DNA of 64,000 nt from assembly GCF_965363235.1 (NCBI RefSeq), contig NC_134851.1, positions 41,072,321 through 41,136,320 on the forward strand. The letters run 5' to 3'. The stretch is from Mytilus galloprovincialis (Eukaryota; Mollusca; Bivalvia; Mytilida; Mytilidae). Under the pieces are notes generated by a model that saw only the letters and a list, made by a program, of their open reading frames with translations, did no database searches and was not told where the DNA came from. The position numbers were made by a program, and so were the translations under genes. This document shows, piece after piece, positions 23,521-35,170 of this stretch (within the stretch, counting starts at the first letter, position 1; every line of letters begins with the position of its first letter).

Positions 23521-23594
23521 ATTTGCGGATTCACAACATGAGTGTTCACAACCTAGTCGTATAGCTTCTAGATCACTTGGTCACCACGATGCCT
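23521..23594 (-). repeat. tRNA-derived SINE-like head
   Basis: Minus strand has an A-box-like GTGACCAAGTGATCTAGAAG and a B-box-like GTTGTGAATCCGC about 45 bp on, but no complete cloverleaf. A paralogue is at 57,055-57,132. Not a functional tRNA gene. Confidence 0.45.
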
Positions 23595-23919
23595 GATTGT
23601 CGGGAGAAGACACATATATGACAACATGTCTTAACCCCCCTAATGGTGTTCTTATGTCGAATAAAAATAGAAATTTAAAATAAAAAATATAGAATTACTT
23701 CCCATTCAGGTTTTATTTGTAAAATTAAAAAAAATATGTATAATTGTTTCAAATTTTATGTAAATAATTAGAACTTGAAAATATTGTATAGTCTAAACTT
23801 AAAGTTCTGCATTTTCCATTTAAATCAGTATGTAGATATAAGAAGATGAGGTATGAGTGCCAATGAGACAACTCTATATACAAGTCACTATTTGTAAAAG
23901 TAGCCCATTTTAATGAATT

Positions 23920-24190
23920 ATTGATTGATATTTTTTTACGTCCAGTAGCAAATAGTTCATGTATGTTTAGAACGAAGACAAGTTTATACATGTTATAATG
24001 CTTTAGTCCAGTGATAGAGGTTGATCGGGATAAAAATGCGAAAAATTCGGACGGCCACTGGAACAAGAGGATATATTTGGATAGAAACAAAAATATAGCC
24101 TTGCAATAGCAACACCCCCCTCCCCCCAGGTATTCGGCAGTTTCATAACGTGCAGAGAGCGATGCACTATATATACACGAGGAATCTGAT
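23920..24190 (+). repeat. Repeat R, diverged copy
   Basis: Contains TTTTACGTCCAGTAGCAAAT, CACTGGAACAAGAGGATA and ATACACGAGGAATC. The paralogue is 57,455-57,700. The 151-codon minus-strand frame here is not conserved intact in copy B and is rejected. Confidence 0.6.
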
Positions 24191-25244
24191 TTTAAATCCC
24201 CCATATTAAGGGGATGCTGTTGTCGCTTTACTGCAGGTCGGAAGATCGATTAATTGATTGTAATCCTGATGGTGTTCTCATGTCGGGGAACATATAAATT
24301 TAAAATATAAGATATTGAATTACTTCCTATTCAGGTATGTTTTGTGAAATTAAAACTTGCTGTGTCATGATTATCTGAATAATCCTTTATATGTTCACAG
24401 ACCATTTTATAATAGATCATATAATATGTGTTTAATGTAATATATACCTTTAAAAATAACTTAATTAGAAAAGAAGTCTAGGTCATGCATTATATATCGA
24501 TATTTATGAAAGTTTTCAATTTGTATATGCTTGTTCTTAAAAACAAGTCAAATACGCTATTGATTCTATGATAAATTGATATTTAAGGTAAACGACTTAA
24601 ATTTGATAAATAATAATGTTTTTAAAATAAATAAGATAGAATTATTCGAAAATGGAAACGGGTAATGTTTCAAAGAGACAACAGATGCCGCACTTATTTC
24701 CGAAACATACAAATGAATACTCGCATTGTTACTATAATTGTTGCTTAATCAAAACAGTAACACACACTTCTTTCTTTCTTTCTTTAAATAATACCAGTAC
24801 ATAAGCTCTGACATTTTTATCAGTTGTACATTTTGACCCATCATACGAGTACCTCAATTATAAGCATCATTTGATTTTTGCAATGGGACCTACGTACATT
24901 TCAAGACCCAGATATAGATTCAATTTCTGGGATTATGCATTGTTTTTTTTTAAATTTATTTATCTGTTTGAGGAGAGGGAATTATTATCCATCAAAAGTT
25001 CGTCCGGAACAATAAAAACATATTTGCGTTTGACGTTGAGCAAACACCAAGCAATCGATCTACCTAAACTAAATTGAAATTCATCTGAAACTAAATAATG
25101 AAAAAAATAATATCACAGCTGATTCCGTTAAAGTTTTAAAAAAATCTTAAAATAATCAATGTGAATAATAAAATTAAAATAATAAAAAATTATATGAATA
25201 AATACAATAACATACCAATATTCTACATGAACTTTCACGCCCAT

Positions 25245-26685
25245 CTTTTTTCTATTTTAGTTTTCCTTATACACAGATCATCCTGTACTATTTGTGGTTA
25301 AACTTAATACAGGTATAATACAGGTACATTTAGATAGTTTGAAAAAAATGCTTCATCATATACTGATTAAATATCGTTGATACAGATCTAAATGTGTGAC
25401 TTATATTTACATAGAAATTATCACAACTCGACCTTGTCGCGGCTAGTAATTTTTTCTTCAAAAATTATTGATCATTTTGATTGGTTTATATTTGATAGTA
25501 ATATTTGCATTTTATTTTGATAGAAATTCGCTTAAACTTTATCTTGCGAGTATTGAAGTTGTATAATTGGTAATCTTTCTCTCGGAAATAAAGATTCAAC
25601 AGTAGCTTTCAAAGTAATTTAATATCTACAGTTACATTGTAACCATCAAATTTACAATTTTACTCTTCAATAGACTGATTATTTTCATATTACCGACTTT
25701 TGACATCGGATTGTATAACTCTTCGACAGGTTACAATCTCTGTTGTAGGACATCCTGGTACTCGGTCAAGTAAGAGCTACCTAAAGAAGTAAAATCAAAT
25801 ACATAAACGGTTCATATTTTCATTTTATTTTTTTTAAGGGGGAGTGGTTTACTATTAACTAAAATTGTGCCAATTGAAAGCTTGCTTTTATATTTTTACG
25901 TTGCTTTCACTTGAAAGAGTACCAGAATTTCCAATCGGCGAAGTCGATGACCTTTTTGAAAGATATCAACTGCGGAGTCAAAAGTCAGTATTATAACAAA
26001 AAGTCTATAATTGTCAAGACTGGAAGTTCGCTAATCAGAAAATAAAAAAGCATGCGCAGATTCGAGTTTTGCAAGTTATCGAACATTGCATTACTTCATT
26101 CTAAATTTATTATAGTTTATTTGATTAGATAAATTGTGAATTGGAAACGTGTAAAAATAACAACAACCCGGCCAAAATAATTAAATAAACATCAGAAGGT
26201 CCCAAATGAGTCTTCAATACAGCAAGAAAAATCCACAGCCGTATATAAATGAAATAAAATTTTAGAAAAAAGACCCACATCGTTCACTCTTTTCATTTTA
26301 ATTAATTTCAAAATTATTTTTTAGTTAACTCAAATCATTAGAACATTGCAAAAACGTTTCATACGATTTAATTGTTTTAATTTTCGCCTTTCAAACCAAA
26401 GATGATTCGGCTTACGATTTTACATCCAAATGAAATTATAAAAAGAAAGAATTCACTTCTTAATTATTGATCAACTTCTGTTCATGCATAACAAGAATCT
26501 GATGTTCAGTAGTTGTCGTTTGTTCATGTGGTTCATATTAAGTGTTTCTCGTATTATATATAGCTTAGACCGTTGGTAATCCCGTTTTGACAGTTTTACA
26601 CTAGCCATTTTTGTGGCCTTTTATTTTTGTTCGGTGTGAGCCAAGGCTACTTATTAAAGACCATAATTTAGCCTACAAAACCTTT
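25245..26685. other. Upstream region of selenoprotein copy A
   Basis: 25,245-25,330 matches the 5' flank of copy B (58,746-58,830) and probably holds the 5' UTR; the start codon context AAAGATGGG is favourable in both. 25,400-25,990 aligns with 58,920-59,130 and 60,555-60,790. From about 26,010 to 27,410 the sequence is absent from B. No promoter motif could be assigned. Confidence 0.5.
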
Positions 26686-27005
26686 GATGACTATATATAT
26701 TTACACCACTGGGTCGATGCTCGATGCCACTGCTGGTGGACGTTTCGTCCCCGAGGGTATCACCAGCCTAGTAGTCATCACTTCGGTGTTAACATGAATA
26801 TCAATTATATGTTGTTTTTTTTTTATAAATTTCCTGTTACAAAACTTTGATTTTTTTCGAAAAACTTTGGCACAACTTTATGGAATTTTTGGTCCTCAAT
26901 TCACTTCAACTTTGTATTTGTTTTGGCTTTATAACTATTTTCTGAGTCTTATGAAGACGAAATGGATGTCTGGCGTATTAAATTATAATCTTGATACCTT
27001 TGATA
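26686..27005 (+). repeat. Diverged single copy of the 366-bp repeat family
   Basis: Shares CACTGGGTCGATGC, CCCCGAGGGTATCAC and AAGACGAAATGGATGTCTGG with the array at 11,373-13,116. Older than the array units by divergence. Confidence 0.75.
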
Positions 27006-27770
27006 ACCATTTGTATGTTATTAGCTCAACCTCAACTAACAGTGTTGTTGTTATTAGAATGCCATTGGATAGGTCACGTGGTCTTTGTGAAGATCTTCTG
27101 TTTTTGAATGTTAAGGTTTCAGCATTCCTGATGAAAGTACATCCAGAAAAAAATATCAAGACTTATTATCGTCTAAAAGTAAATTATCAAAATCATTAAA
27201 TTAAAGGCTTCTTGGACTGAAAACAACCTTAAATTTCATATCAGTCATTGAAATGGCAAATTTATGACAATCACGGTGAAAAGCATTCTACTAAAATGTA
27301 AAGTATTTTAAAGTTTTGGTCATTTCTGTTTGAGATTAGAGCATCACATTCAATATTGTTTTCAATTGATATGACGAGATTTTATAATTTTATAAACTTT
27401 GGCAAACACTCTTAGAAGATATCAAATGTATTATTTTGTAAGCCAGGTGTGCATTATGCATGAAGTAAAATTATCTCTGATAGAAGTTTTCTCTTAAGAG
27501 GATTGCTTCTTTGCTTATAATTGCAGTTCCTTCCTTACAATAATTTTATCCCTACAAATTAGCTCGACACGACTTATATACTACTTTCTTTACGTGTCTC
27601 TCCTTTGTCAGGATCGTGTGATTCGGTGGTCGTCATTTATCTATGCCTTTCATATTTGTTATTCCAAACTTAAATGTTGTAACTTATGCCGTTAGTTGTT
27701 CTAATATAACATGTTTCCCAGTTTTCATGTCGGGCCATTCATTTGTGACTAAACAGTATTCGATGTTTTA

Positions 27771-28128
27771 AGCCCCATTTCTTGGCATTATGATTTCTGG
27801 TCTGTGCGTCCATCCGTCCGTTCGTCCTTGCGTCCGTCCGTTCGTCCTTGCGTCCTTCCGTTCGTCCGTCCGTTCGTCCGTACCTCCGTACCTCCGTTCG
27901 TCCGTCTGTCCCGCTTCAGGTTAATGTTTTGGTTAAAGTTTTTTGTCGAGGTAGTTTTTGCTGATGTTCAAGTCCAATCAACTTGAAACTTAGTACACAT
28001 GTTTCCTTTGATATGATCTTTCTAATTTTAATGCCAAGTTAGAAATTTTTCCCCATTTTCATGGTCCACTGAACATAGAAAATAATAGTGCGGATGGGGC
28101 ATCCGTGTACCGGGAACATATTATTGTT
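27771..28128 (+). mobile_element. CGTCCG-type element near the TRIM 3' flank
   Basis: CGTCCGTTCGTCC runs, CAACTTGAAACTTAGTACAC, and terminal GGGGCATCCGTGTAC. A counterpart lies in copy C (38,545-38,812). Copy B shows an unfilled ACAGTATTCG / TTGTTGAA junction near 61,570. Confidence 0.75.
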
Positions 28129-28129
28129 T

Positions 28130-28710
28130 CTTAGTGTTGAAGGCCATTCGGTTACCTATACATTACTTTCCGCTATATAGATGAAAGAATAAAAAAAAAA
28201 CATTGGTTTTTAAAAGTCAGCCTTTGATCTATATGTTTTAACAAATGGTGCTATTTTTATTTGTTTAGATTCAATGACAAAACATTCAGGTATTTTTTTT
28301 AAATATTTGATCTAATTATAGAAGTCTCAAATTACTGACTCACAATTTTGATTTTTCATAAACTAAAATAGAATGTGTGACCGAAATATGCATACCCAAC
28401 TTTATATTGCTCTTCTCTTCCTCTGTGTGCAAGTTTGAAAAGTTACTTCCGACTAGTACAAAAAAACTATCAATATATTTTTGAAGTTGTCATTATTTAT
28501 TAGAAAGTCTCATATTCATTACACTTCATATTTAAATAAGTATAGGATCACCTTCAGCTAAATCTGAAAAAATTTCAAACAAAAGAAAAATTAGAAAACT
28601 TGGTTAAATAAATCAATTTGTCATTAAAATACAAAAACAAAACTTATTGTTTATATTTCGGCTAATCACCAATTCTTACAGTCATTTCAGTGTTCAATAG
28701 CCAGTGTTCA
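28130..28710. other. Shared 3' flank of the TRIM-like genes
   Basis: Aligns with 38,815-39,405 and 61,590-62,140. No coding signal; part of the segmental duplication. Confidence 0.6.
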
Positions 28711-28715
28711 TTATA

Positions 28716-28869
28716 GGATTAAACACATTTTTTCTAGAGGTTATTGATGTGTAAACCGGGGCGGTTAACTCACAAACTGAATAAAAGTCCGAAGGACTTT
28801 TATGTCAAGTTTGTGAGTTAGAGACCCGGTTTACACATCAATAACCTCTAGAAAAAATGTGTTTAATCC
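28716..28869. mobile_element. 154-bp near-perfect hairpin (MITE)
   Basis: Two ~75-bp arms (GGATTAAACACA outward, AAAAGTCC GAA GGACTTTT at the centre) flanked by TTATA on both sides. Copies B and C lack it. It lies within a ~760-bp block (28,712-29,470) found only in copy A, ending a few bases past the TRIM stop codon. Confidence 0.8.
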
Positions 28870-29470
28870 TTATAATTCTTCAGCCAAACATACGCGATTA
28901 TTAATTTACATTATTACTTTGATGGCTACTATATGTACCATCAGAAGCACAATGGCATGTCGTAACCAAGGAGTACGCCGCCATCTTGACTTTCTAAAAA
29001 TTTAAATGTTCTATAAATGCAACAGAATCTAAAATGAACTAGCACCTACCTCAAAAACTTCATTTTGATTAGATACTATCCGAATTTGAAGCGTACAAGT
29101 AACGAAATAATCTTCCGTCTGGAAGTTTTCAATCGTATGACGCCGTGTTTTGCCATGACGTAAATTCGCCAAATTATTCGTGAAATTTCCCGGAATTTTA
29201 TTCAAATTTTATTTTTATACATTTTCGAAGCTCAAGTGCATGTATTTTATTTCTTCTTTTTTTTATTATTATATATGCATTAGAATAGAAACAACTGTTA
29301 TGCAATTGTTTTATAATCTCAACTTGCTGAAGATCCCAGTACCCCTGCAAGAATGTGTATCGCGCATGAATAGCTTACAAAAGTAGTTTCGGAAACATGG
29401 TTTATCGAAGTGTAAACCAAGAGAAAAATTCTACTTGACCAATGCAATTCAAGTATTTATAGATATTCAA
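28870..29470. other. Copy A-specific DNA beside the TRIM stop
   Basis: Not present in copies B or C at this position. No recognised family or gene. Confidence 0.5.
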
Positions 29471-29482
29471 ATGATATAAGAA

Positions 29483-31129
29483 TTATTGGGTTTTATAGAT
29501 ATTGATAGATCTACCACGGTCGTTTAAGACTAGCAGTTCTTTTGTTTCATCGTTGAAAGATATATCCAACGGTTCATTGATACCATCGTCTGCTGACAAG
29601 ACAATGTCATATTTCTGTCCATCATTAGATATTTTATGTATGTTGTTTGATCCACATCCTGCTACATACAAATCCCCACGGTCATCTACAGCTACACCAA
29701 TAGCACCTTTCAGGTCAGGACTGCTGTATATCTCCTCTTCTTCTCCATCCGAAGAAACTAAGAATACTTGATCATTACCAAAGTCAGTACAATATACATT
29801 ATCATCCTGATTGGCACAGATATCATTAGGATCAAATGTTGTTCGTATTACTTTCAGAACTTTACCCTTGATATCCACTATTGTTAGAGTGTGAGGTTTA
29901 TTTTTTACCCAGATCTTATCCTTTACAGTGGTGATTCCTCTACAGATTCCTTTAACTTTAAATCTCCTACCAGGCTTCAATGATGTCAGGTTAATGATCT
30001 GGATACCGTCATCACCAACAGATACTACAGCATGGGTTTTGTCAAATAAGCTGATATTACGTGGTTCATAATCCATATCAAGCATGCCTGAGATTGATCC
30101 ATCAAGTTTACAAACAAAAAGTTTAAAGAGGTCATCATAGAGGAGTAACTTATCGCCAGGAATAAAGCATCCTCTATTGATAATTACTCCATTACCTAAT
30201 TTCGTGGTCTGGAATGAATGTGTCAGTGATAACTTTCTTTCGTCTTTCACTAGAAATTGACCTTGTTGATCGATATCAAGTACAGGCATTTGGACTTGGA
30301 CATTTTCAACTGTTATTGTACCCAAGACTTGGACTAGTTTCTTAATTTTCGAGTCCAATTCTAACGGATGATATTTAAGTATCGGAACAGTAGCTGTTTG
30401 AATTTCTCTGATTTCTAATTCTTTCTGGTAAGTTTTTGCATCTAGAAATTTTACCACCTGGAATAAATGAACTTCTGATGTGTGATGCTTCAGTGAATTT
30501 AGATCACTTTTCCATGTAGACAGCGAGTCTGAGCTAGATTCTATGCTATTTATGTTTCGAGACACTCTCCCAGTACAATTTTCATACTTAGAATCAATAT
30601 CTTTATGTATCTCTGCTTCTAACGTATCTAAATGAGCAATGACTTTCCGTTTCATTTCAGACACCCTGGTCTTTATTTTGGTACGACTTTTTTCCAAATC
30701 TACAAGTGTTTTCTCATTTTGACTCCTTCTGTTCTCTGTAACTTGACATAGGTTTGAAATTCTTCTCTCTAGATCAGAAATAGCGGTACCATCTTTCACG
30801 CCTCTAGCAGCTTTTTCAATTGAAATGATAGACTTGCAATTCTGATGTGATATCGGAACACATGACACGCAGACTACCTTGTCATGTTGACAGCAGTACA
30901 GTGCAATCTTTTGATCTGGATGATTGTCGCAGTTCTTGGACAATGTAAGAAGTGACGAACTGAGTTGTGACATCTCTTTCATTGGTACTATCTTGTGAGG
31001 CGGGGACATCCTTTCGTGAACTCTAGAACACGTCTTGCATACAAGTTCACTGCAGTCACTGCACCAAGATACAGCTGGAATGTCTTCATCACTACGCTGA
31101 CAACCAGCACAGAATTTACTGTCCGCCAT
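29483..31129 (-). CDS. TRIM-like B-box/NHL protein, gene 1
   Basis: A 548-residue cytoplasmic protein of the TRIM2/3/56/71-like type without a RING finger. B-box 1: Cys7, Cys10, Cys23, Cys26, Cys31, Cys34, His38, His45. B-box 2: Cys67, His70, Cys79, His82, Cys87, Cys90, His95, Cys98. A coiled coil follows (about 115-220), then an NHL-type beta-propeller (about 310-548) with repeats such as GVAVDDRGDLYVAG and VYCTDFGNDQVFLVSSDG. The frame extends upstream, but a TTTTTTTATTCTTACAG acceptor ends one base before this ATG, so the upstream hydrophobic stretch is intron and there is no signal peptide. Coding is in one exon. Such proteins are expanded in bivalves and thought to act in innate immunity; lacking a RING, ligase activity would need a partner. 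The sequence just beyond the stop differs from its paralogues. Confidence 0.9.
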   Translation of the reverse strand: MADSKFCAGCQRSDEDIPAVSWCSDCSELVCKTCSRVHERMSPPHKIVPMKEMSQLSSSLLTLSKNCDNHPDQKIALYCCQHDKVVCVSCVPISHQNCKSIISIEKAARGVKDGTAISDLERRISNLCQVTENRRSQNEKTLVDLEKSRTKIKTRVSEMKRKVIAHLDTLEAEIHKDIDSKYENCTGRVSRNINSIESSSDSLSTWKSDLNSLKHHTSEVHLFQVVKFLDAKTYQKELEIREIQTATVPILKYHPLELDSKIKKLVQVLGTITVENVQVQMPVLDIDQQGQFLVKDERKLSLTHSFQTTKLGNGVIINRGCFIPGDKLLLYDDLFKLFVCKLDGSISGMLDMDYEPRNISLFDKTHAVVSVGDDGIQIINLTSLKPGRRFKVKGICRGITTVKDKIWVKNKPHTLTIVDIKGKVLKVIRTTFDPNDICANQDDNVYCTDFGNDQVFLVSSDGEEEEIYSSPDLKGAIGVAVDDRGDLYVAGCGSNNIHKISNDGQKYDIVLSADDGINEPLDISFNDETKELLVLNDRGRSINIYKTQ

Positions 31130-31960
31130 TCTGTAAGAATAAAAAAACATAGCGTCTGCAGTTAAGATATTCACTAAAAGAATGAAAAGTGTTGCGGCCT
31201 TCTTTGACCTCATATGGTCTGTAAAATATAAACATAGATAGTATTTTATCTTATTGCATTTTTCAGAAGAAAAGATATAAAAACATTTTTATCCTTTTAA
31301 AGCGAGAGTGATCACTCTGACCTGTCCCAACTACTTATCAGATAATAGCTGAATAACTGCAAGTTTTCAAGAAAAAAACAAGAAATCAAGAATGAGGTCA
31401 AAAACTAAATGTTACACAATTACAGTACATCAAGTTCTCCATATTATATAAGACAACATGATAGTTTGTGACACTACAAAATATATTTCACATTATTAAG
31501 AGTGTAAAGAATTTCTAGGAATAAATCTTTTGAAAAAATAAAATATCAGTTGGAATAAATAGACGAGTAAAAAGGTAAAGAACATAGTACGGAAATATAT
31601 TAACTGTTATCTTAATATCGTAAGAAAACATCAAATAGTGAAAATATGAACTCTTATAACAATTAAAACAAATGGGACTCGGGAGGGGATTCCGTGCATT
31701 AGCGTCTTTGGTCAAGACAAATGTCAAAAACATTGTCACACATAATATCGATTCGTATTTACCAGAGATTAACACTGTCACTTTTGATGTGAAGTAACTA
31801 CATGTATAAACAAATTCAAGGGAAAAATTGGTATATGAACACAGCTTTAGTGTTTGCGTGTTCATTATAATGTCCCCATATCTTTTCATTATAATGCAGA
31901 AACGAATAACGTCTTTCTTGAAAATGTCAGTATACTACAAATGAAGGGCGAAAGATACCG
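31130..31960. other. 5' intron and flank of TRIM-like gene 1
   Basis: Aligns with 40,912-41,005 plus 41,655-42,460 (C) and 63,802-64,000 (B). It begins with the acceptor side of a 5' UTR intron. The non-coding first exon was not located. Confidence 0.6.
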
Positions 31961-32230
31961 TGCAGAGGAAAAAGTAAAATCACAAAAATACTGAACTCAG
32001 AGGAAAATCAATTTGGAAAGTCCATAATCACATGGCAAAATCAAAAAAACAAAACGCATCAAAAACGAATGGACAAGAACTGTCATATTCCTGACTTGGT
32101 ACAGGCATTTTCAAATGTAGGAAATGGTGGATTAAACCTGGTTCTATAGCGCTAACCCTCTCACTTTAATAACAGTCTCATCAAATTCCGCTACATTTTT
32201 AAATGATGCGTTAAATAAACAGTCACAATT
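31960..32230 (+). repeat. Dispersed repeat, CTTGGTACAGGCATTTTC family
   Basis: Contains GGTGGATTAAACCTGGTTCT and GCGCTAACCCTCTCAC; the inverse of the fragment at 6,390-6,560. Confidence 0.65.
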
Positions 32231-32276
32231 AATAAAATAGTCAAAATATGGGTACATCAGTCATCATCGTATAACA

Positions 32277-32643
32277 ATTTTAAAAGGAACAATTTAACAG
32301 GACACAAAAACATCTACTATCTACGAACACATGGATTGATTTGAGTGTCTGACGTCAGAAAAATTATATACGTCACATACATTTGTCGTTCAATTAGCAT
32401 ACAAACAATTTTAAAATTTACATAGGCAATGTACGCATACAGGGTTAAAAAATCAAAAGTATGTAAGAATAAATTACAGAAATAGACCGAGATTCAAACT
32501 AGTCCAAAAGTTATACATAGAATTTATGAGAATCCAAAAGTTTTAAAAGGAACAATTTAACAGGACACAAAAACATCTATTATCTACGAACACATGGATT
32601 GATTTGAGTGTCTGACGTCAGAAAAATTATATACGTCACATTC
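32277..32643 (+). repeat. Two direct ~105-bp repeats
   Basis: 32,277-32,380 and 32,536-32,643 share ACAGGACACAAAAACATCTA and TGTCTGACGTCAGAAAAATT, nearly identical, about 260 bp apart. Copy C does not show the pair. Confidence 0.75.
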
Positions 32644-32651
32644 AAACTCAA

Positions 32652-33655
32652 AGATAGAAAATAAACAGACAACGTCGTGGATAAAAAAGAAAATAAACAG
32701 ACAACGCCGTGGCTAAAAAGAAAATAAATAAACAACGCCGTGGCTAAAAAGAAAATAAACAAACAACGCCGTGACTAAAAAGAAAATAAACAAACAACGC
32801 CGTGGCTAAAAAGAAAATAAACAGACAACGCCGTGGCTAAATAGAAAATAAACAAACAACTCCGTGGCTAAAACATGTAAAAAGAAAAAAATAACAAACA
32901 ACACCGTGGCTAAAAAGAAAATAAACAAACAACGCCATGGATAAAAAGAAAATAAACAGACAACGCCGTGGCTAAAAAGAAAATAAACGAAAACGCCGTG
33001 GCTAAAAAGAAAATAAACAAACAACGCCGTGGCTAAAAAGAAAATAAACAGACAACGCCGTGGCTAAAAAGAAAATAAACAAACAACGCCGTGGTTGAAA
33101 AGAAAATAAACAGACAACGCCGTGGCTAAAAAGAAAATAAACAAACAACGCCGTGGCTAAAAAGAAAATAAACAAACAACGCCGTGGCTAAAAAGAAATT
33201 TAACAGACAACGCCGTGGCTAAAAAGAAAATAAACAAACAACGCCGTTGCTAAATAGAAAATACACGAACAACGCCGTGGCTAAAAAGAAAAAAAAAACA
33301 ACGTGGCTAAAAAGAAAATAAACAAACAACGCCGTGGATAAAAAAGAAAATAAACAGACAACGCCGTGGCTAAAAATAAAATAAACAGACAACGCCGTTG
33401 CTAAAAAGAAAATAAACAAACAACGCCGTGGCTAAAAAAAAAGACAACGCAGTGGCTAAAAAGAAAATAAACAAACAACGCCGTGGCTGAAAAGAAAATA
33501 AACAGACAACGCCGTGGCTAAACAGAAAATAAACACAACGCCGTGGCTAAAAAAAAATAGACAACGCCGTGGCTAAAAAGAAAATAAATAGACAAGGGCG
33601 TGGCTAAAAAAGAAAAAAAACCAGACAAGGTCGTGGCTAAAACAGAAAAAAATCC
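32652..33655. repeat. 31-bp minisatellite, about 33 units
   Basis: Unit GAAAATAAACAAACAACGCC followed by GTGGCTAAAAA, with point variants and small indels. The corresponding place in copy C (42,465-42,500) has one unit. Because 31 is not a multiple of 3, long Phe/Leu-rich minus-strand frames arise and are not genes. Confidence 0.95.
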
Positions 33656-33659
33656 AGAC

Positions 33660-35170
33660 AATTCAGTATCTCAATTAAAAATAAAAACACCTCGAATGCC
33701 TTTGCATGTAGTTTTCAAATAATCATAACATACGTACTTTTTATATGTTATTTTCGAAATTGCGGTTTGTAAGCTACTTTGAACAACCTTGGTGACCGAC
33801 GTAAACAAACAATTTGTATTTGTATTGTTTATCATTAGAAGTTTTACTTTTCTATTATAAATATGATTGTTTGATTTAACTTACCTATCCAGTTTGTTTA
33901 AAACAAAAACTTTGTCTTTTGCTTTTATCAATCAAGGTAACTTAAAATTACTTTCGTTTTCAGTGGAAATTCCCAATTAATTAAAGGGAGATTATTTAAA
34001 TGCTCCAAAGGTGATTTGACTGAATCGGTGGTTAAATTTAAATCGCATTTGTATTAATGTTGATAAAAAGAAAAAGATATGTAAAGACCGTGAAGCTAAC
34101 CAGTTTGTGAGTACAATTATTTATAGTAAATGGGTCATTACAAATGTTCTGTCGCTTATATAGTTGCCTTAATGGTTACACAACATACCGTTTAGCGGGT
34201 TATTTTTGCGTGTTCAGATCTGTATATAGGGCGTACATCTACCCGAAACATATGACAAGAAAAGGGAAATATATTATTTTTTGCACCATAATTAAATTGA
34301 TTGCAAGCTTTGTATATACTAAATTTCACATCTTTAATAAACAGTGATTTCATGGGAATGGGAATGGGCAGGGATACATTAGCGGTGTCTTAAGAGCGGC
34401 GTATAGTGAGAACATCTACCCAAAAGATAAGAAATTAAAGGGAACTCAGTAATCAACAAATCAATCTATGTTTATCTTCGAAAAAATAGTAGCTTATATT
34501 CAATTCCTGGATTACTATGCATTAATACATGTACCTGTGTCAGGAAACCAAGTTTTATCTGAAAAGCATGTGAATGTCTGAACAATCAAGTCGTTCAGTC
34601 ATGTTCACTTCGCTTGAAATTATTCCAATACTGATTAGATACTTTTCAGAAAAAAATACGTATGATGTTGGTTTCTGCAACTAAAATCAAAAGGATACTG
34701 AAAGTCTAGGCATAGACTGAACAGTTCTTAACCGACAACAACCAGATTGTCTTAACAGTGCTGAATTTACCTCAAAGAAATTGAAAGACTAACAATTACT
34801 TAAGGATAGACCTTGGGTCATGGCGATAACTCTTTATACCAGTTATGCGTTTGTAAAAGTCAAGTTTCGTCAATATCTTTTAAGCATTTCCCTGAAGCAG
34901 ACGGGAAATTCTATGTAACCTAGAACTTTATAATGTATATATGAAAATTGTACATTAGAATGTTATATTATGAACCTTGCTTTGTGCTAGTATGCTAGTT
35001 TACACTAAACCTAAAGACATTTCTCTTAACACATTTTTGTATCTTGGACTAATTTAACGCTTGATTTGACCTGGCTTTTGGGAATTTATAACCTATCAAA
35101 AAAAATGTCAAAACCTGTATTAAAATCTGTTGTTTGACCTGTCTAGGAATTGAACATATAACCTATTAAC
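33660..35170. other. Duplicated non-coding DNA
   Basis: Aligns with 42,510-44,310 (shared CAAAGGTGATTYGACTGAATCGG and TTGACCTGGCTTT). Copy C has an extra ~440 bp at 43,650-44,090. No gene recognised. Confidence 0.5.

Larger units (their letters stand above)
18366..25244 (-). pseudogene. Selenoprotein W/MIEN1-like gene, copy A, decayed
   Basis: Four minus-strand exons mirror the intact copy B: exon 1 25,244-25,216 (MGVKVHVEY + TG), exon 2 22,565-22,468 (SG-UGA-GYVGKYEALRRR...), exon 3 19,168-19,091, exon 4 18,452-18,366 (LIEVIRQADCG... ending CVIC). All GT/AG splice sites and phases are kept, and the UGA (22,558-22,556) is still at the selenocysteine position. Exon 3 has seven T where copy B has six, giving a frameshift and an immediate TAA after NDKEVF. 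The SECIS core is also mutated. Few other changes separate the copies, so the loss looks recent. A sequencing error could explain the homopolymer change but not the independent SECIS change. Confidence 0.88.

Noticed and set aside
32350-32620. Two TGACGTCA sites as CREB-binding regulatory elements
   Set aside because: They occur at the same place in two copies of a dispersed repeat, far from any gene start.
32580-33419. Phe/Leu-rich membrane-like frames on the minus strand
   Set aside because: They run through a 31-bp minisatellite whose period is not a multiple of 3.
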